Positions 17,952 through 25,658 of a stretch of 64,000 bases of DNA are shown in pieces. Location of the stretch: the NCBI RefSeq assembly GCF_030704825.1, contig NZ_JAUYNX010000003.1, positions 124,001 to 188,000 of the forward strand. The letters run 5' to 3'. The position numbers were made by a program, and so were the translations under genes. A model generated the notes under the pieces. The model did no database searches, was not told where the DNA came from, and saw nothing but the letters and a program-made list of their open reading frames with translations. The stretch's first letter is position 1. Every line of letters starts with the position of its first letter. The stretch comes from Brevundimonas sp. GTDB lineage: Bacteria > Pseudomonadota > Alphaproteobacteria > Caulobacterales > Caulobacteraceae.

Positions 17952-18320
17952 CTAGAGGGTCAGGACGCAGCGCTCGTGAATGGTCGGCCGCGCCACCTGG
18001 ATGCGGCACAATCCCGGCCATTCGGGCTTGAGACGACGGGCGAACCAGAGGCAGAGATTCTCCAGGCTGGGAAGCTCCAGCCCCGGCTTTTCGTTCAGCA
18101 TGCCGTGATCCAGCTCTTCGGCCGCGGCCTTGAGGGCGCGGTCCAGCGCGCCGAGGTCGGCGACCCAGCCATGGTCGGCGTCCAGAACCTCGGAGCGGAT
18201 CGTCGCCTCGACCGTGAAGGAGTGGCCGTGGATGCGGCGGTAGATGCTGCCCTCCGGCTCGCTCGGAAAATGGTGGGCCGCGTCGAAGGTGGCGGCCTTG
18301 GTGATCTCGAAAACGCTCAT
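17952..18320 (-). CDS. queD: 6-carboxytetrahydropterin synthase family (QueD-like)
   Basis: A 122-residue tunnelling-fold protein that should convert dihydroneopterin triphosphate to 6-carboxytetrahydropterin in the preQ0 route. The zinc ligands are visible in FDAAHHF and IHGHSF, and LDHGML matches the catalytic His region. The position of the catalytic Cys (C27 of E. coli QueD, in KCGRLHGH) is Tyr here (IYRRIHGH), and the C-terminal ARPTIHERC replaces the E. coli VKETCTAGC pattern, so it belongs to a divergent subgroup. The ATG overlaps the queE stop (ATGA), and the gene is last in queC-queE-queD, which supports the assignment. Confidence 0.85.
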   Translation of the reverse strand: MSVFEITKAATFDAAHHFPSEPEGSIYRRIHGHSFTVEATIRSEVLDADHGWVADLGALDRALKAAAEELDHGMLNEKPGLELPSLENLCLWFARRLKPEWPGLCRIQVARPTIHERCVLTL

Positions 18321-18952
18321 CTCACGCCGATGTATTTGTGGGTCTGGACGCTGAGCCGCCATCTGGGGTGGGTCAGGCAATAGTCGATGGCCGCGACCGT
18401 ATTGGCCGCCCGGTCGGGGCCGTCCATGGGCTGCAGCCAGAAGCGTTCGAAGGCCAGATGTTCGAACCGGTCCGGCATGGCGGCGGTCTGCGGGAAGACC
18501 AGTTTCAGTTCCTGGCCGGAGGTCTGGACCACGGGCGCGTCGGCCTTGGGGCTGACGCAGATCCAGTCGATCCCGGCCGGAGCCGGAAGCGTGCCGTTCG
18601 ACTCGATCGCGATCTCGAAGCCCCGTCCGTGCAGGGCGTCGATCAGCGGCGCGTCCAGTTGCAGCAGGGGCTCGCCGCCGGTGCAGACGACCAGCTTCGG
18701 ATCCCCCGCCCTGCCCCGCCACATCAAGGCGACATGGTCGGCAAGGGCGTCGGCGGTGGCGAACTTGCCGCCCCCGTCCCCGTCGGTTCCGACGAAATCG
18801 GTGTCGCAGAAGGTGCAGACGGCGGTCGCGCGGTCGCGCTCCAGTCCGTTCCACAGGTTGCAGCCGGCGAAACGCAGGAAGACGGCCGGCCGCCCCGCCT
18901 GTCCGCCCTCGCCCTGCACCGTCAGGAACACTTCCTTGGCCGAATAGGTCAT
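18317..18952 (-). CDS. queE: 7-carboxy-7-deazaguanine synthase QueE
   Basis: Radical SAM enzyme that contracts 6-carboxytetrahydropterin to 7-carboxy-7-deazaguanine. The 211 residues begin [20 protein letters not shown], with [10 protein letters not shown] leading into a cluster motif of CX14CX2C (C-NLWNG...AV-CTFC), the expanded form known from some proteobacterial QueE rather than the usual CX3CX2C. The substrate loop CTGGEPLLQ is present. The ATG at 18952 overlaps the queC TGA (ATGA); a longer start inside queC is rejected. It feeds QueC in the same operon. Confidence 0.93.
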   Translation of the reverse strand: MTYSAKEVFLTVQGEGGQAGRPAVFLRFAGCNLWNGLERDRATAVCTFCDTDFVGTDGDGGGKFATADALADHVALMWRGRAGDPKLVVCTGGEPLLQLDAPLIDALHGRGFEIAIESNGTLPAPAGIDWICVSPKADAPVVQTSGQELKLVFPQTAAMPDRFEHLAFERFWLQPMDGPDRAANTVAAIDYCLTHPRWRLSVQTHKYIGVR

Positions 18953-19665
18953 GCGGCCGCCCACTCCGCATGGCCCGCGGCCCGCAGCTCGCAGGCCGGG
19001 CAATCGCCGCAGCCGTACCCCCAGCCGTGGCGGTGTTCGCGGTCGCCGCGATAGCAGGTGTGCGAGGCCTCGACGATCAGCTCAACCAGCGACGCCCCGC
19101 CGATCCTGTCGGCCAGGTTCCAGGTTTCCGCCTTGGTCAGGGCCATCAGCGGCGTCTCGATGACCACGGGCCTGTCCAGCCCGAGGCTGAGCGCCGTCGC
19201 CATGGCGTCGATCGTGTCGCGGCGGCAGTCGGGATAGCCGGAAAAGTCCGTCTCGCACATGCCCCCGACCAGAACGTCCAGCCCCCGCCGGTCCGCCAGG
19301 GCGGCGGCGCAGGTCAGAAAGACCAGGTTGCGACCCGGGACAAAGGTGGTCGGCAGGCCGCGGGCGTCCATTTCGATGACCCGGTCCGCGGTCAGGGCGC
19401 TGTCGGCGATCCGGCCGTAGCCGGTCAGGTCGACGACGTGGTCTGGTCCCAGCCGTCCGGCCCATCGGGGCAGAACCGTCTGCATGCCGTCGCGCACCGT
19501 CAGCCGCGCCTCCATCTCGACGGCATGACGCTGGCCATAGTCGAAACCCACGGTCTCGACCCGCTCATATCGCTCCAGCGCCCAGGCCAGACAGGTGGCG
19601 CTGTCCTGCCCGCCCGAGAACAGGACGAGGGCGGATTTTTCACTGACAGGGCCGGAATCGCTCAT
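18949..19665 (-). CDS. queC: 7-cyano-7-deazaguanine synthase QueC
   Basis: ATP-dependent enzyme that turns 7-carboxy-7-deazaguanine and ammonia into preQ0. The 238 residues show the PP-loop SGGQDS at 17-22 and a C-terminal zinc site [10 protein letters not shown] preceded by SHTCYRG (four cysteines in all). It is first in the queC-queE-queD operon. The 56-bp gap upstream does not contain a recognisable preQ1 riboswitch. QueF, the next enzyme, is not in this window. Confidence 0.95.
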   Translation of the reverse strand: MSDSGPVSEKSALVLFSGGQDSATCLAWALERYERVETVGFDYGQRHAVEMEARLTVRDGMQTVLPRWAGRLGPDHVVDLTGYGRIADSALTADRVIEMDARGLPTTFVPGRNLVFLTCAAALADRRGLDVLVGGMCETDFSGYPDCRRDTIDAMATALSLGLDRPVVIETPLMALTKAETWNLADRIGGASLVELIVEASHTCYRGDREHRHGWGYGCGDCPACELRAAGHAEWAAA

Positions 19666-19859
19666 GACAAACCTGCGGTCGGCCGGTCGGCCGCGCGCAT
19701 AAACAAGGAGATGGGCCGCAAATGGGGGCGGGCGGGCCTTCTACACCAGCCCCGCGGGCAGAGCAAAAACGGCAGGAAGATGGTCAAGCCCGGCCCTTAA
19801 CCCTTCCGCAAACGGTTTCGACACAATGTCCACCGGTCGCAGTGGAGTACCGGCCCGTC

Positions 19860-21500
19860 ATGCCGACCATCGAAGTCCTGACCGAGCGCGCCGAGGCGGT
19901 GTCGTCTCAGACGCTCGGAAGCGACGTGTTCGCTCGTTTCGAGCGCGAGCCCGACACGCTGGTGATCCCGGTCGTCGATGGGGACCGTCCCGTCGGCCTG
20001 GTCGAGCGCAACACCTTCCTGCTGAAGATCGCCGGCGCCTACGGGCACGCCCTGTACGCCAATCGCCCCGTCCTTCACATCATGGATCCGGAACCGGCGG
20101 TCGTCGAAGCCGGGGTCAGCATCGATTCCTTCTGCGACGTCCTGCTGAAGAGCGGTCCCGGGGCGCTGATGCGCGGCTTCATCGTCACGCGCGAAGGTCG
20201 CTATCAGGGCGTCGGCACGGCGGTGTCCCTGCTTCAGGCCGTCAATGACCAGCAGCGGCGACAGAACGCCGAACTGGCCGAGCAGACGCGCGAACTGTCC
20301 GACACCCGGACCCAGGCCCTGGCCGCGGCCCGCGCCAAGAGCCAGTTCCTGGCCATCATGAGCCACGAGTTGCGCACGCCGATGAACGGCGTGCTGGCCG
20401 TGGCCGAATTGTTGCGCCGCCAGCCGCTGAACGCCCAGGCCCAGGCCCACGTCACCACCATCGTGGAATCCTCCGAAACCCTGCTGCGCATCCTCCAGGA
20501 CGCCCTCGACCTGTCGCGGGCCGAGGCGGGCGAGCTGGAGCTGCAGCCCGAAATCACGCCCCTGCGGGCCCTGATGGACGATGTCCAGGCGATGTGGGCG
20601 CCGCGCGCGTCCGAAGACAACGTCACCCTGATGGTCAGCTATGAAGGCGACACCGAGCTGGCCGCGGTGATCGACGGCGTCCGGGTCAAGCAGGTGTTCA
20701 ACAACCTGATCGGCAACGCGCTCAAATTCGCCCGCAACGGCGTGGTCGAGGCCGGTTTGAAGGCCGTGGCGGCCGGCGACCGCATCCGGCTGGAAGCCCG
20801 GGTTCGCGACGACGGTCCGGGGATCGACGCCGACCGGGTCGATGCGATCTTCGAGCCCTTTGTGCACGGATCGGGTCCGGACGGCGCGGGGCTCGGCCTG
20901 GCCATCTGCCGCCAGATCGTGGACCGCATGGACGGCCGCATCTGGGCCGAGAACAATCCGGGCCGCGGGGCGACCTTCGCCTTCGATCTGAACGCCGAGC
21001 GCACCCAGGCCTCGGCGCCCGCAAGGTCCAATGTCGAGACTCTTGGCGGCGACGATGGCGTGGCCAGTCGTCCTCACATCCTGATCGTCGACGACAACGC
21101 CACCAACCGGGTCGTGGCCCAGGCGTTGTGCGAGATGTTCGGCTGCACCTCCGAGACCGCCGAGGACGGCGTCGAGGCGCTGGAGGCGGTGCAGGAGCGG
21201 CGCTTCGACCTGGTGCTGATGGATATCAAGATGCCGCGCATGGACGGCGTCCAGGCGACCCAGGCCATCCGCGCCCTGGACGGCCCGGCGCGTCACCTTC
21301 CCGTCGTCGCCCTGACCGCCAACGCCGATCCGGACGACGCGAAGAAATACATCGCCATCGGCATGGCTGCTGTGGTCGAGAAGCCGATCAAGCCGGAACG
21401 CCTCCGCTTGGCGATGAACACCGCCCTGGAACAGGCCGGGGCGGCCGAGGAAGCCCGCGACGGGACCGGCGGCAAGGGCAAGGCCCGTTCGGCGGCCTAG
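19860..21500 (+). CDS. Soluble hybrid histidine kinase with CBS-like sensor domain
   Basis: A 546-residue hybrid kinase without membrane segments. Residues 30-150 look like a CBS pair or related cytoplasmic sensor (DTLVIPVVDGDRPVGLVER, GFIVTREGRYQGVGT). A short coiled linker leads to HisKA (MSHELRTPMNG, phospho-His H169), HATPase_c (NNLIGNALKFA, DDGPGID, GLGLAICRQIVD) and a receiver domain (LIVDDN near 420, phospho-Asp D455 in LMDIKMP, conserved Lys in VEKPIKP). Signal and target are unknown. I chose the ATG at 19860 (MPTIEV), because the longer frame to 19722 has no site or conserved sequence. Its stop overlaps the convergent exonuclease gene in a shared CTAG. Confidence 0.85.
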   Translation: MPTIEVLTERAEAVSSQTLGSDVFARFEREPDTLVIPVVDGDRPVGLVERNTFLLKIAGAYGHALYANRPVLHIMDPEPAVVEAGVSIDSFCDVLLKSGPGALMRGFIVTREGRYQGVGTAVSLLQAVNDQQRRQNAELAEQTRELSDTRTQALAAARAKSQFLAIMSHELRTPMNGVLAVAELLRRQPLNAQAQAHVTTIVESSETLLRILQDALDLSRAEAGELELQPEITPLRALMDDVQAMWAPRASEDNVTLMVSYEGDTELAAVIDGVRVKQVFNNLIGNALKFARNGVVEAGLKAVAAGDRIRLEARVRDDGPGIDADRVDAIFEPFVHGSGPDGAGLGLAICRQIVDRMDGRIWAENNPGRGATFAFDLNAERTQASAPARSNVETLGGDDGVASRPHILIVDDNATNRVVAQALCEMFGCTSETAEDGVEALEAVQERRFDLVLMDIKMPRMDGVQATQAIRALDGPARHLPVVALTANADPDDAKKYIAIGMAAVVEKPIKPERLRLAMNTALEQAGAAEEARDGTGGKGKARSAA

Positions 21501-22528
21501 ATGACCGCGATCGCCGCCTCACCGTCGTCCTCGTCCTCATAGCCGACCAGCCGCAGCGCCCTCGCCTTCTGCCCGTTCAATTCGCACCAGCGCAGCAGCC
21601 CCTCCTCGCGCCCGTGCGTGATCCAGACCTCCTCGGGCTTCAGCCCGGCGAAGGTGGCGACCAGTTCGGGCCAGTCGGCGTGGTCGGACAGGACCAGCGG
21701 CAGTTCGACCCCCTTTTGCCGCGCCCGGGCCCGCACGCCCATCCAGCCCGAGGCGAAGGCCAGCACCGGATCGGCGAACCGGCGGGCCCAGCGATCCTGG
21801 GTCGCCGACGGCGGGGCGATGATCACCTCGCCGCCCAGGGCGTTCGGCGGCAGACCCGTGGCCGGGGCCAGCGGACCCAGATCTATCCCCTCCCGCTCAT
21901 ACAGCCGGTTCAGTCGCTCCAGCGCGCCATGCACATGGATGGGCCGGTCCCAGCCGGCCTCCCGCAGCAGCCGGATGACGCGCTGCGCCTTGCCCAGCGC
22001 ATAGGCGCCGACCAGATGGGCCCGCTCGGGAAATTGGCGCAGGGACTGGACCAGCCGCCCGATCTCGTCGGCGTCCGGGGGGTGGACGAAGACGGGCAGG
22101 CCGAAGGTGGCCTCTGAAATGAAGACATGGCAGGGCGCGGGCTCGAAGGGCGCGCAGGTGGGATCGCGGCGGCGCTTGTAGTCGCCGGCCGCCACCATGG
22201 TCAGGCCCTTCCAGCGGATCACCGCCTGCGCGGAGCCAAGGACATGGCCGGCGGGGACCAGGGTCACCTCCACCCCCTTGTGGGCGGCCGTCTCGCCATA
22301 GGCCACGGCCTGGCGCCGCTCCGCGAAGTCCACGCCGTAGCGTTCGGCCATGATCGCCAGGGTTTGCGGCGTCGCCAGCACCGCGCCGTGGCCGGCGCGG
22401 GCGTGGTCGGCGTGGCCGTGGGTGATCACCGCCCGGTCCACCGGCTGCACGGGATCGACGTAGAAATCGCCCGGCGGACAATACAGGCCGGCAGGGGTCG
22501 GGCGAAGCAGGTCCTCGAAACGGATCAT
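21497..22528 (-). CDS. Ligase-associated MBL-fold DNA exonuclease
   Basis: A 343-residue metallo-beta-lactamase/beta-CASP nuclease of the group usually encoded beside an ATP-dependent DNA ligase. THGHADHAR supplies the HxHxDH metal site (about residues 37-42), VPAGHVLGSAQ the next His, GDYKRR the bridging Asp, and SDHADW plus WITHGREE the C-terminal motifs. It probably trims DNA ends in a repair pathway. Unusually, no ligase, helicase or phosphoesterase partner is next to it: thioesterase genes diverge upstream and a kinase converges downstream. Confidence 0.85.
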   Translation of the reverse strand: MIRFEDLLRPTPAGLYCPPGDFYVDPVQPVDRAVITHGHADHARAGHGAVLATPQTLAIMAERYGVDFAERRQAVAYGETAAHKGVEVTLVPAGHVLGSAQAVIRWKGLTMVAAGDYKRRRDPTCAPFEPAPCHVFISEATFGLPVFVHPPDADEIGRLVQSLRQFPERAHLVGAYALGKAQRVIRLLREAGWDRPIHVHGALERLNRLYEREGIDLGPLAPATGLPPNALGGEVIIAPPSATQDRWARRFADPVLAFASGWMGVRARARQKGVELPLVLSDHADWPELVATFAGLKPEEVWITHGREEGLLRWCELNGQKARALRLVGYEDEDDGEAAIAVI

Positions 22529-22611
22529 GGAGCGGATATGGCGGTCATGGCGGGGCAGACAACGCGCCGAACGCCCTTGCGCTCATTTCCGGCCCGACCG
22601 AGAAGCGGACC

Positions 22612-23085
22612 ATGACGTCTCCCATCCTCGATCTTCTGCCCCAGCTGGCCGCCGGCGCGGCCCACACCCATGCCCTGGGCTTCACCTACGACAGCCTTGA
22701 CGGCGATCGGGTCCGCATCCGCGCGCCGTGGCGCGAGGACCTGGTCGGCGACCCCGACACCGACGTGCTGTCCGGCGGCCTCGTCACCACCCTGCTTGAC
22801 CATGTCGGCGGGCTGGCGGTGTGGATCGCCCTGGGCCGGTTCGAACCGATCGCCACCCTGGATCTGCGCGTCGACTACATGCGGGCCGCCGAGGCGCGGC
22901 GCGGCCTGATCGCCGAGGCGCGCTGCTATCGCCTGACCCGGTCCATCGCCTTCGTGCGCGCCTGGGCTTTCGAAGACGGCCCCGACGATCCCGTCGCCGC
23001 GGCCCAGAGCGCCTATATGCTCGATTCCAGCGGGGATCGCCGCCCCGGCGCCAATCTCGGGCGGCCCCCGGAGGACCGTCGATGA
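22612..23085 (+). CDS. PaaI-type hotdog thioesterase (first of two)
   Basis: A 157-residue hotdog-fold protein of the PaaI/4HBT group, cleaving acyl-CoA thioesters. VLSGGLVTTLLDHVGGLAV holds the catalytic-helix region with Asp, and ATLDLRVDYMRAA is the family beta strand pattern. The substrate is unknown. GAGAAG precedes the ATG. The stop overlaps the next thioesterase start (ATGA), so the two may form a hetero-oligomer or act on related substrates. Confidence 0.8.
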   Translation: MTSPILDLLPQLAAGAAHTHALGFTYDSLDGDRVRIRAPWREDLVGDPDTDVLSGGLVTTLLDHVGGLAVWIALGRFEPIATLDLRVDYMRAAEARRGLIAEARCYRLTRSIAFVRAWAFEDGPDDPVAAAQSAYMLDSSGDRRPGANLGRPPEDRR

Positions 23086-23480
23086 GCGATCTGCTGGACC
23101 GCCTGCCCTACGCCCGCTTCCTCGGCCTGACGACCGCCGCCGAGGGGCAGGTTCTGACCGTCACCATGCCGTTCGCGCCGAAGCTGATCGGCAATCCGAT
23201 CCTGCCGGCGCTGCACGGCGGATCGACCGCCGCCCTGCTGGAGCTGACCGCCGTGGCCCAGGTCGCGGCCCTGTACCCGCGGCTGCGCCTGCCCCGGCCG
23301 ATCAACGTCACCGTGGCCTATCTCCGCTCGGGCCGGCCGGTCGATGTCCACGCCCGCGCCCGGATCAGCAAGGCCGGGCGGCGCGTCGCCCATGTGCTGG
23401 CCGAAGCCTGGCAGGACGACGAGAGCCAGCCCATCGCCGCCCTGACCGCCCATTTCCTGATGGCCGATGACGACCAATAG
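23082..23480 (+). CDS. PaaI-type hotdog thioesterase (second of two)
   Basis: A 132-residue hotdog protein with LPALHGGSTAALLELTAV, carrying the HGG active-site motif, and INVTVAYLRSGRP. Translation starts at the ATG overlapping the previous TGA. It is similar in fold but not close in sequence to its neighbour, as often seen for such pairs in alphaproteobacteria. It probably hydrolyses a CoA thioester; the substrate is not evident. Confidence 0.8.
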   Translation: MSDLLDRLPYARFLGLTTAAEGQVLTVTMPFAPKLIGNPILPALHGGSTAALLELTAVAQVAALYPRLRLPRPINVTVAYLRSGRPVDVHARARISKAGRRVAHVLAEAWQDDESQPIAALTAHFLMADDDQ

Positions 23481-23543
23481 TTGCATCTGACGACAAGTTA
23501 TGATTGCATTTCCCAGCGACACGCGCATCGGGGAGCATTCATC

Positions 23544-23933
23544 ATGTCCAGACTTTCTGTCGGCGAAGCCCTCGCCGCCCGCCTGTACGCGGCGGAATCC
23601 GCCATCGACCAGGCCCTGATCGAGACGGCGACCCTGGCGGCCGCCCTGCCCGCCGCGCGCGCCGAGGCCTGGTTGCCGGCCGTGACGGGCCAGCGCGCCT
23701 TTGAGGGGACCGCGGCGGCCGTCAACGCCCTGGCGCAGGCGCGGGCCCACATGATCCAGACCCACAACACCCTGACGGCCGTGGCGCGCAAGCTGGGCCT
23801 GGAGGCCCTGGCCGTCGGTCCCGTCGACAAGCCCGGCGACGGGGCGCCCATCGGGGGCGGTGGAGGTGACGGCGACGGGATCGCGCCGGACATGGTCAAC
23901 AAAACCCTACCAAGCAAAGCCGAGACGTGTTAA
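23544..23933 (+). CDS. Small Ala-rich protein, tandem paralogue 1, unknown
   Basis: A 129-residue, mostly helical Ala-rich protein with no signal peptide or membrane segment. It shares with the next gene a pattern AExAIDxAL..TATL near residue 20, PAVTG, an ARxxM/AL helix, and a conserved AVGPVDKP motif near residue 90. Unlike its paralogue it then has a Gly/Asp-rich linker (GGGGGDGDG). Start ATG 23544 follows GGGAG. I do not recognise the family. Confidence 0.6.
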   Translation: MSRLSVGEALAARLYAAESAIDQALIETATLAAALPAARAEAWLPAVTGQRAFEGTAAAVNALAQARAHMIQTHNTLTAVARKLGLEALAVGPVDKPGDGAPIGGGGGDGDGIAPDMVNKTLPSKAETC

Positions 23934-23968
23934 CAGGTTATTCATCTGTTTTTGAGTGGAGGCTTACC

Positions 23969-24325
23969 GTGAACAAGGCTGAATGCATCGCCAGCGTCGC
24001 CAGCGACCTGAATTCCGCGGAACAGGCGCTTGACGCCGCGATCACCCAGGCGACCACCCTGGTCCAGTCGATGATCGGCGCCCGCACGGTGCTCAACCTG
24101 TCGCCGGTCTCCGGCGCCGGCTCGCAAGCCCGGGCCATGGAAGCCATCGCCGCCATGGCGACCGCCCGCGAGGCGCTGGTCGCCTGCCACGGCGAGTTGG
24201 CCAAGGATCACCGTCGCCTCGGCTACGGCGTCTATGCGGTCGGCCCCGTCAACAAGCCCGCCGAAGACACCATTCCGCCGGCCACGGGTGAACTGGCCCG
24301 CGCGAGCCGTCTCCGCGCGGTTTAA
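23969..24325 (+). CDS. Small Ala-rich protein, tandem paralogue 2, unknown
   Basis: A 118-residue paralogue of the preceding gene: AEQALDAAI..ATTL near residue 17, LSPVSG, then AREALVACHGEL and GVYAVGPVNKP. The start is probably GTG 23969, since a clear GGAGG sits 6 bp upstream and an earlier in-frame ATG lacks one. The gap between the two genes is only 35 bp, so they are likely one transcript. Function unknown; helical and acidic/Ala-rich, possibly oligomeric. Confidence 0.6.
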   Translation: MNKAECIASVASDLNSAEQALDAAITQATTLVQSMIGARTVLNLSPVSGAGSQARAMEAIAAMATAREALVACHGELAKDHRRLGYGVYAVGPVNKPAEDTIPPATGELARASRLRAV

Positions 24326-24341
24326 TTCGGCGTAATGTACG

Positions 24342-24402
24342 GCTCCGGTCATTCCGGAGCGGACAGACTCGATGCAATATCGTCCTCATGCCGTTCGGCA
24401 TG
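24342..24402 (+). other. Two-hairpin leader before small membrane protein gene
   Basis: GCTCCGG-TCATT-CCGGAGC (24342-24360, 7-bp stem) is followed by CATGCC-GTTC-GGCATG (24387-24402, 6-bp stem), which ends just before the TGGGGGCG ribosome site of the ATG at 24414. The first could also be a terminator for the paralogue pair, but it has no T-run. The second could mask or expose the ribosome site. Confidence 0.4.
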
Positions 24403-24413
24403 GGGGCGATTTC

Positions 24414-24842
24414 ATGTTTGACACCCTGCCCACACAAATCGGCGTCGGCGTGATGGTGCTCGTCGTCGCCTTCGCCTTCCTGAAGGGCGACGAGCCGGAG
24501 CGGATCGCCGGCGGCGCCTATGTCCTCGGCTGGTTCGCCACCCTGCTGATCCAGGGCGAAGGCGCCGTACGCGGCACCCAATGGGGCATGATGGGGCTCG
24601 ACACGGTGGCGCTGGCGGTTTTTATCGCCCTGGCTTGGAAAAGCGGGCGGGCGTGGCCGGTCTGGGCTTCGGGCCTGCAGTCGCTCATCGTGATGAGCCA
24701 TCTTCTAACCCTGGTCGATATCCGTCCGCCGCTCATGGCCTTCTATGCGGTGATCAATCTGGCCAGCTACGGCATACTGCTGGTCATCGCCATTGGCACC
24801 TTCTGGGCCTGGCAGGAGCGCCGCGCGGCCGGACTGGAATGA
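24414..24842 (+). CDS. Small integral membrane protein, unknown function
   Basis: A 142-residue protein with four predicted transmembrane helices (about residues 10-25, 35-52, 63-80 and 105-128), little soluble sequence and a charged C-terminus (WQERRAAGLE). The ATG at 24414 (MFDTLPTQ) follows GGGGGCG; an earlier in-frame ATG at 24372 lies in the hairpin leader and is less likely. No family recognised. The hairpins directly upstream hint at post-transcriptional control. Confidence 0.6.
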   Translation: MFDTLPTQIGVGVMVLVVAFAFLKGDEPERIAGGAYVLGWFATLLIQGEGAVRGTQWGMMGLDTVALAVFIALAWKSGRAWPVWASGLQSLIVMSHLLTLVDIRPPLMAFYAVINLASYGILLVIAIGTFWAWQERRAAGLE

Positions 24843-24851
24843 TCCTCCGGG

Positions 24852-24881
24852 TTGAGCGGGCGGGCATTTATTCCTAGACTT
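24852..24881 (+). promoter_or_regulatory. Likely promoter of the S24-type regulator
   Basis: TTGAGC at 24852-24857 and a CTAGACT-containing -10 at about 24873-24880 have promoter spacing. A perfect palindrome ATCGGCCGAT follows at 24889-24898, between the presumed start and the ATG at 24917, and could be the repressor's own operator. Pattern-based inference. Confidence 0.35.
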
Positions 24882-24916
24882 CCGCCGAATCGGCCGATCG
24901 GGCCGCGGCGGACGCC

Positions 24917-25552
24917 ATGCCCCTCTCCCACGCCCAGCTCTGGAAGGCGATCGACGGCCTGGCCCGGCGAGAGGGCATCAGCGCCTCGGCCTTGGCCAAA
25001 CGGGCCGGACTGGACGCGACCAGTTTCAACCCCTCCAAGCGGTTCGGGCCCGGCCAGCCGCCGCGGCCTCGCTGGCCCTCCACCGAAAGCCTGACGCGCA
25101 TCCTGACGGCGACGGGGCTGTCGCTGGGCGAATTCGCGACCCTCGCCCGGGACGCGCCCGAGCGGCCGGCGACCGTGCCGATGCTGGGCATGGCCCAGGC
25201 CGGACAGGACGGCTTCTTCGACGACGCGGGCCTGCCGGTCGGCGACGGCTGGGAGCAGACCGAACTGCCTCGGCCCAGGGACAGCCTGCTGAGCCTGCGC
25301 ATCGCCGGCGATTCCATGGCCCCATTGTATCGCGAGGGCGACCGGGTCATCGTCGACCGCGAGGCCTCGGACGTGCGCAAGGGCGACCGGGTGGTGGTGC
25401 GGACCGCGGGCGGCGAGACCCTGGCCAAGGAGGTGGCGGCGCTGACGTCCCGGGTCGTGACCCTGGCCTCGATCAACCCGGCCTACGGCCCGCGCTCCGT
25501 GCCCCGGCGGGACATCGTCTGGATGGGCCGGATTCTCTGGGTCAGCCAATAG
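24917..25552 (+). CDS. HTH-S24 (LexA/CI-like) transcriptional regulator
   Basis: A 211-residue protein with an N-terminal helix-turn-helix (LARREGISASALAKRAGLDA, residues 15-35) and a C-terminal S24 peptidase-like domain. The domain holds the Ser in GDSMAPLYREGD and the Lys in TLAKEVAAL, the pair used for self-cleavage in LexA and phage CI. Whether it cleaves itself in response to RecA is unknown. No phage genes surround it, and S24-HTH regulators of this size are common core genes in alphaproteobacteria. Targets unknown. Confidence 0.8.
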   Translation: MPLSHAQLWKAIDGLARREGISASALAKRAGLDATSFNPSKRFGPGQPPRPRWPSTESLTRILTATGLSLGEFATLARDAPERPATVPMLGMAQAGQDGFFDDAGLPVGDGWEQTELPRPRDSLLSLRIAGDSMAPLYREGDRVIVDREASDVRKGDRVVVRTAGGETLAKEVAALTSRVVTLASINPAYGPRSVPRRDIVWMGRILWVSQ

Positions 25553-25602
25553 GATTGAATTCGCGCCCGGGCACCGGGCAATCGCGTTGCGAGCGATAAC
25601 GC

Positions 25603-25632
25603 AAAAAAAAGGCCGCCCCTCGCGGAGCGGCC
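25603..25632 (-). terminator. Rho-independent terminator of the SH3 protein gene
   Basis: On the minus strand GGCCGCTCC pairs with GGGGCGGCC around a GCGA loop, followed by eight T residues (the A-run at 25603-25610). It lies 27 bp past the stop of the SH3-domain gene. It may also stop reads from the plus-strand regulator, though with fewer T residues. Confidence 0.9.
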
Positions 25633-25658
25633 CTTTCGTAGCGCCGGAGTTGCGGGAC

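Noticed and set aside
19666-19721. A preQ1 riboswitch upstream of queC
   Set aside because: I looked for the preQ1-I signature with its A-rich tail pairing into the loop; none is present in this short, GC-rich gap.
24917-25552. A prophage marked by the S24/CI-like repressor
   Set aside because: No integrase, att-like repeat or other phage gene is near; the regulator is most likely chromosomal.
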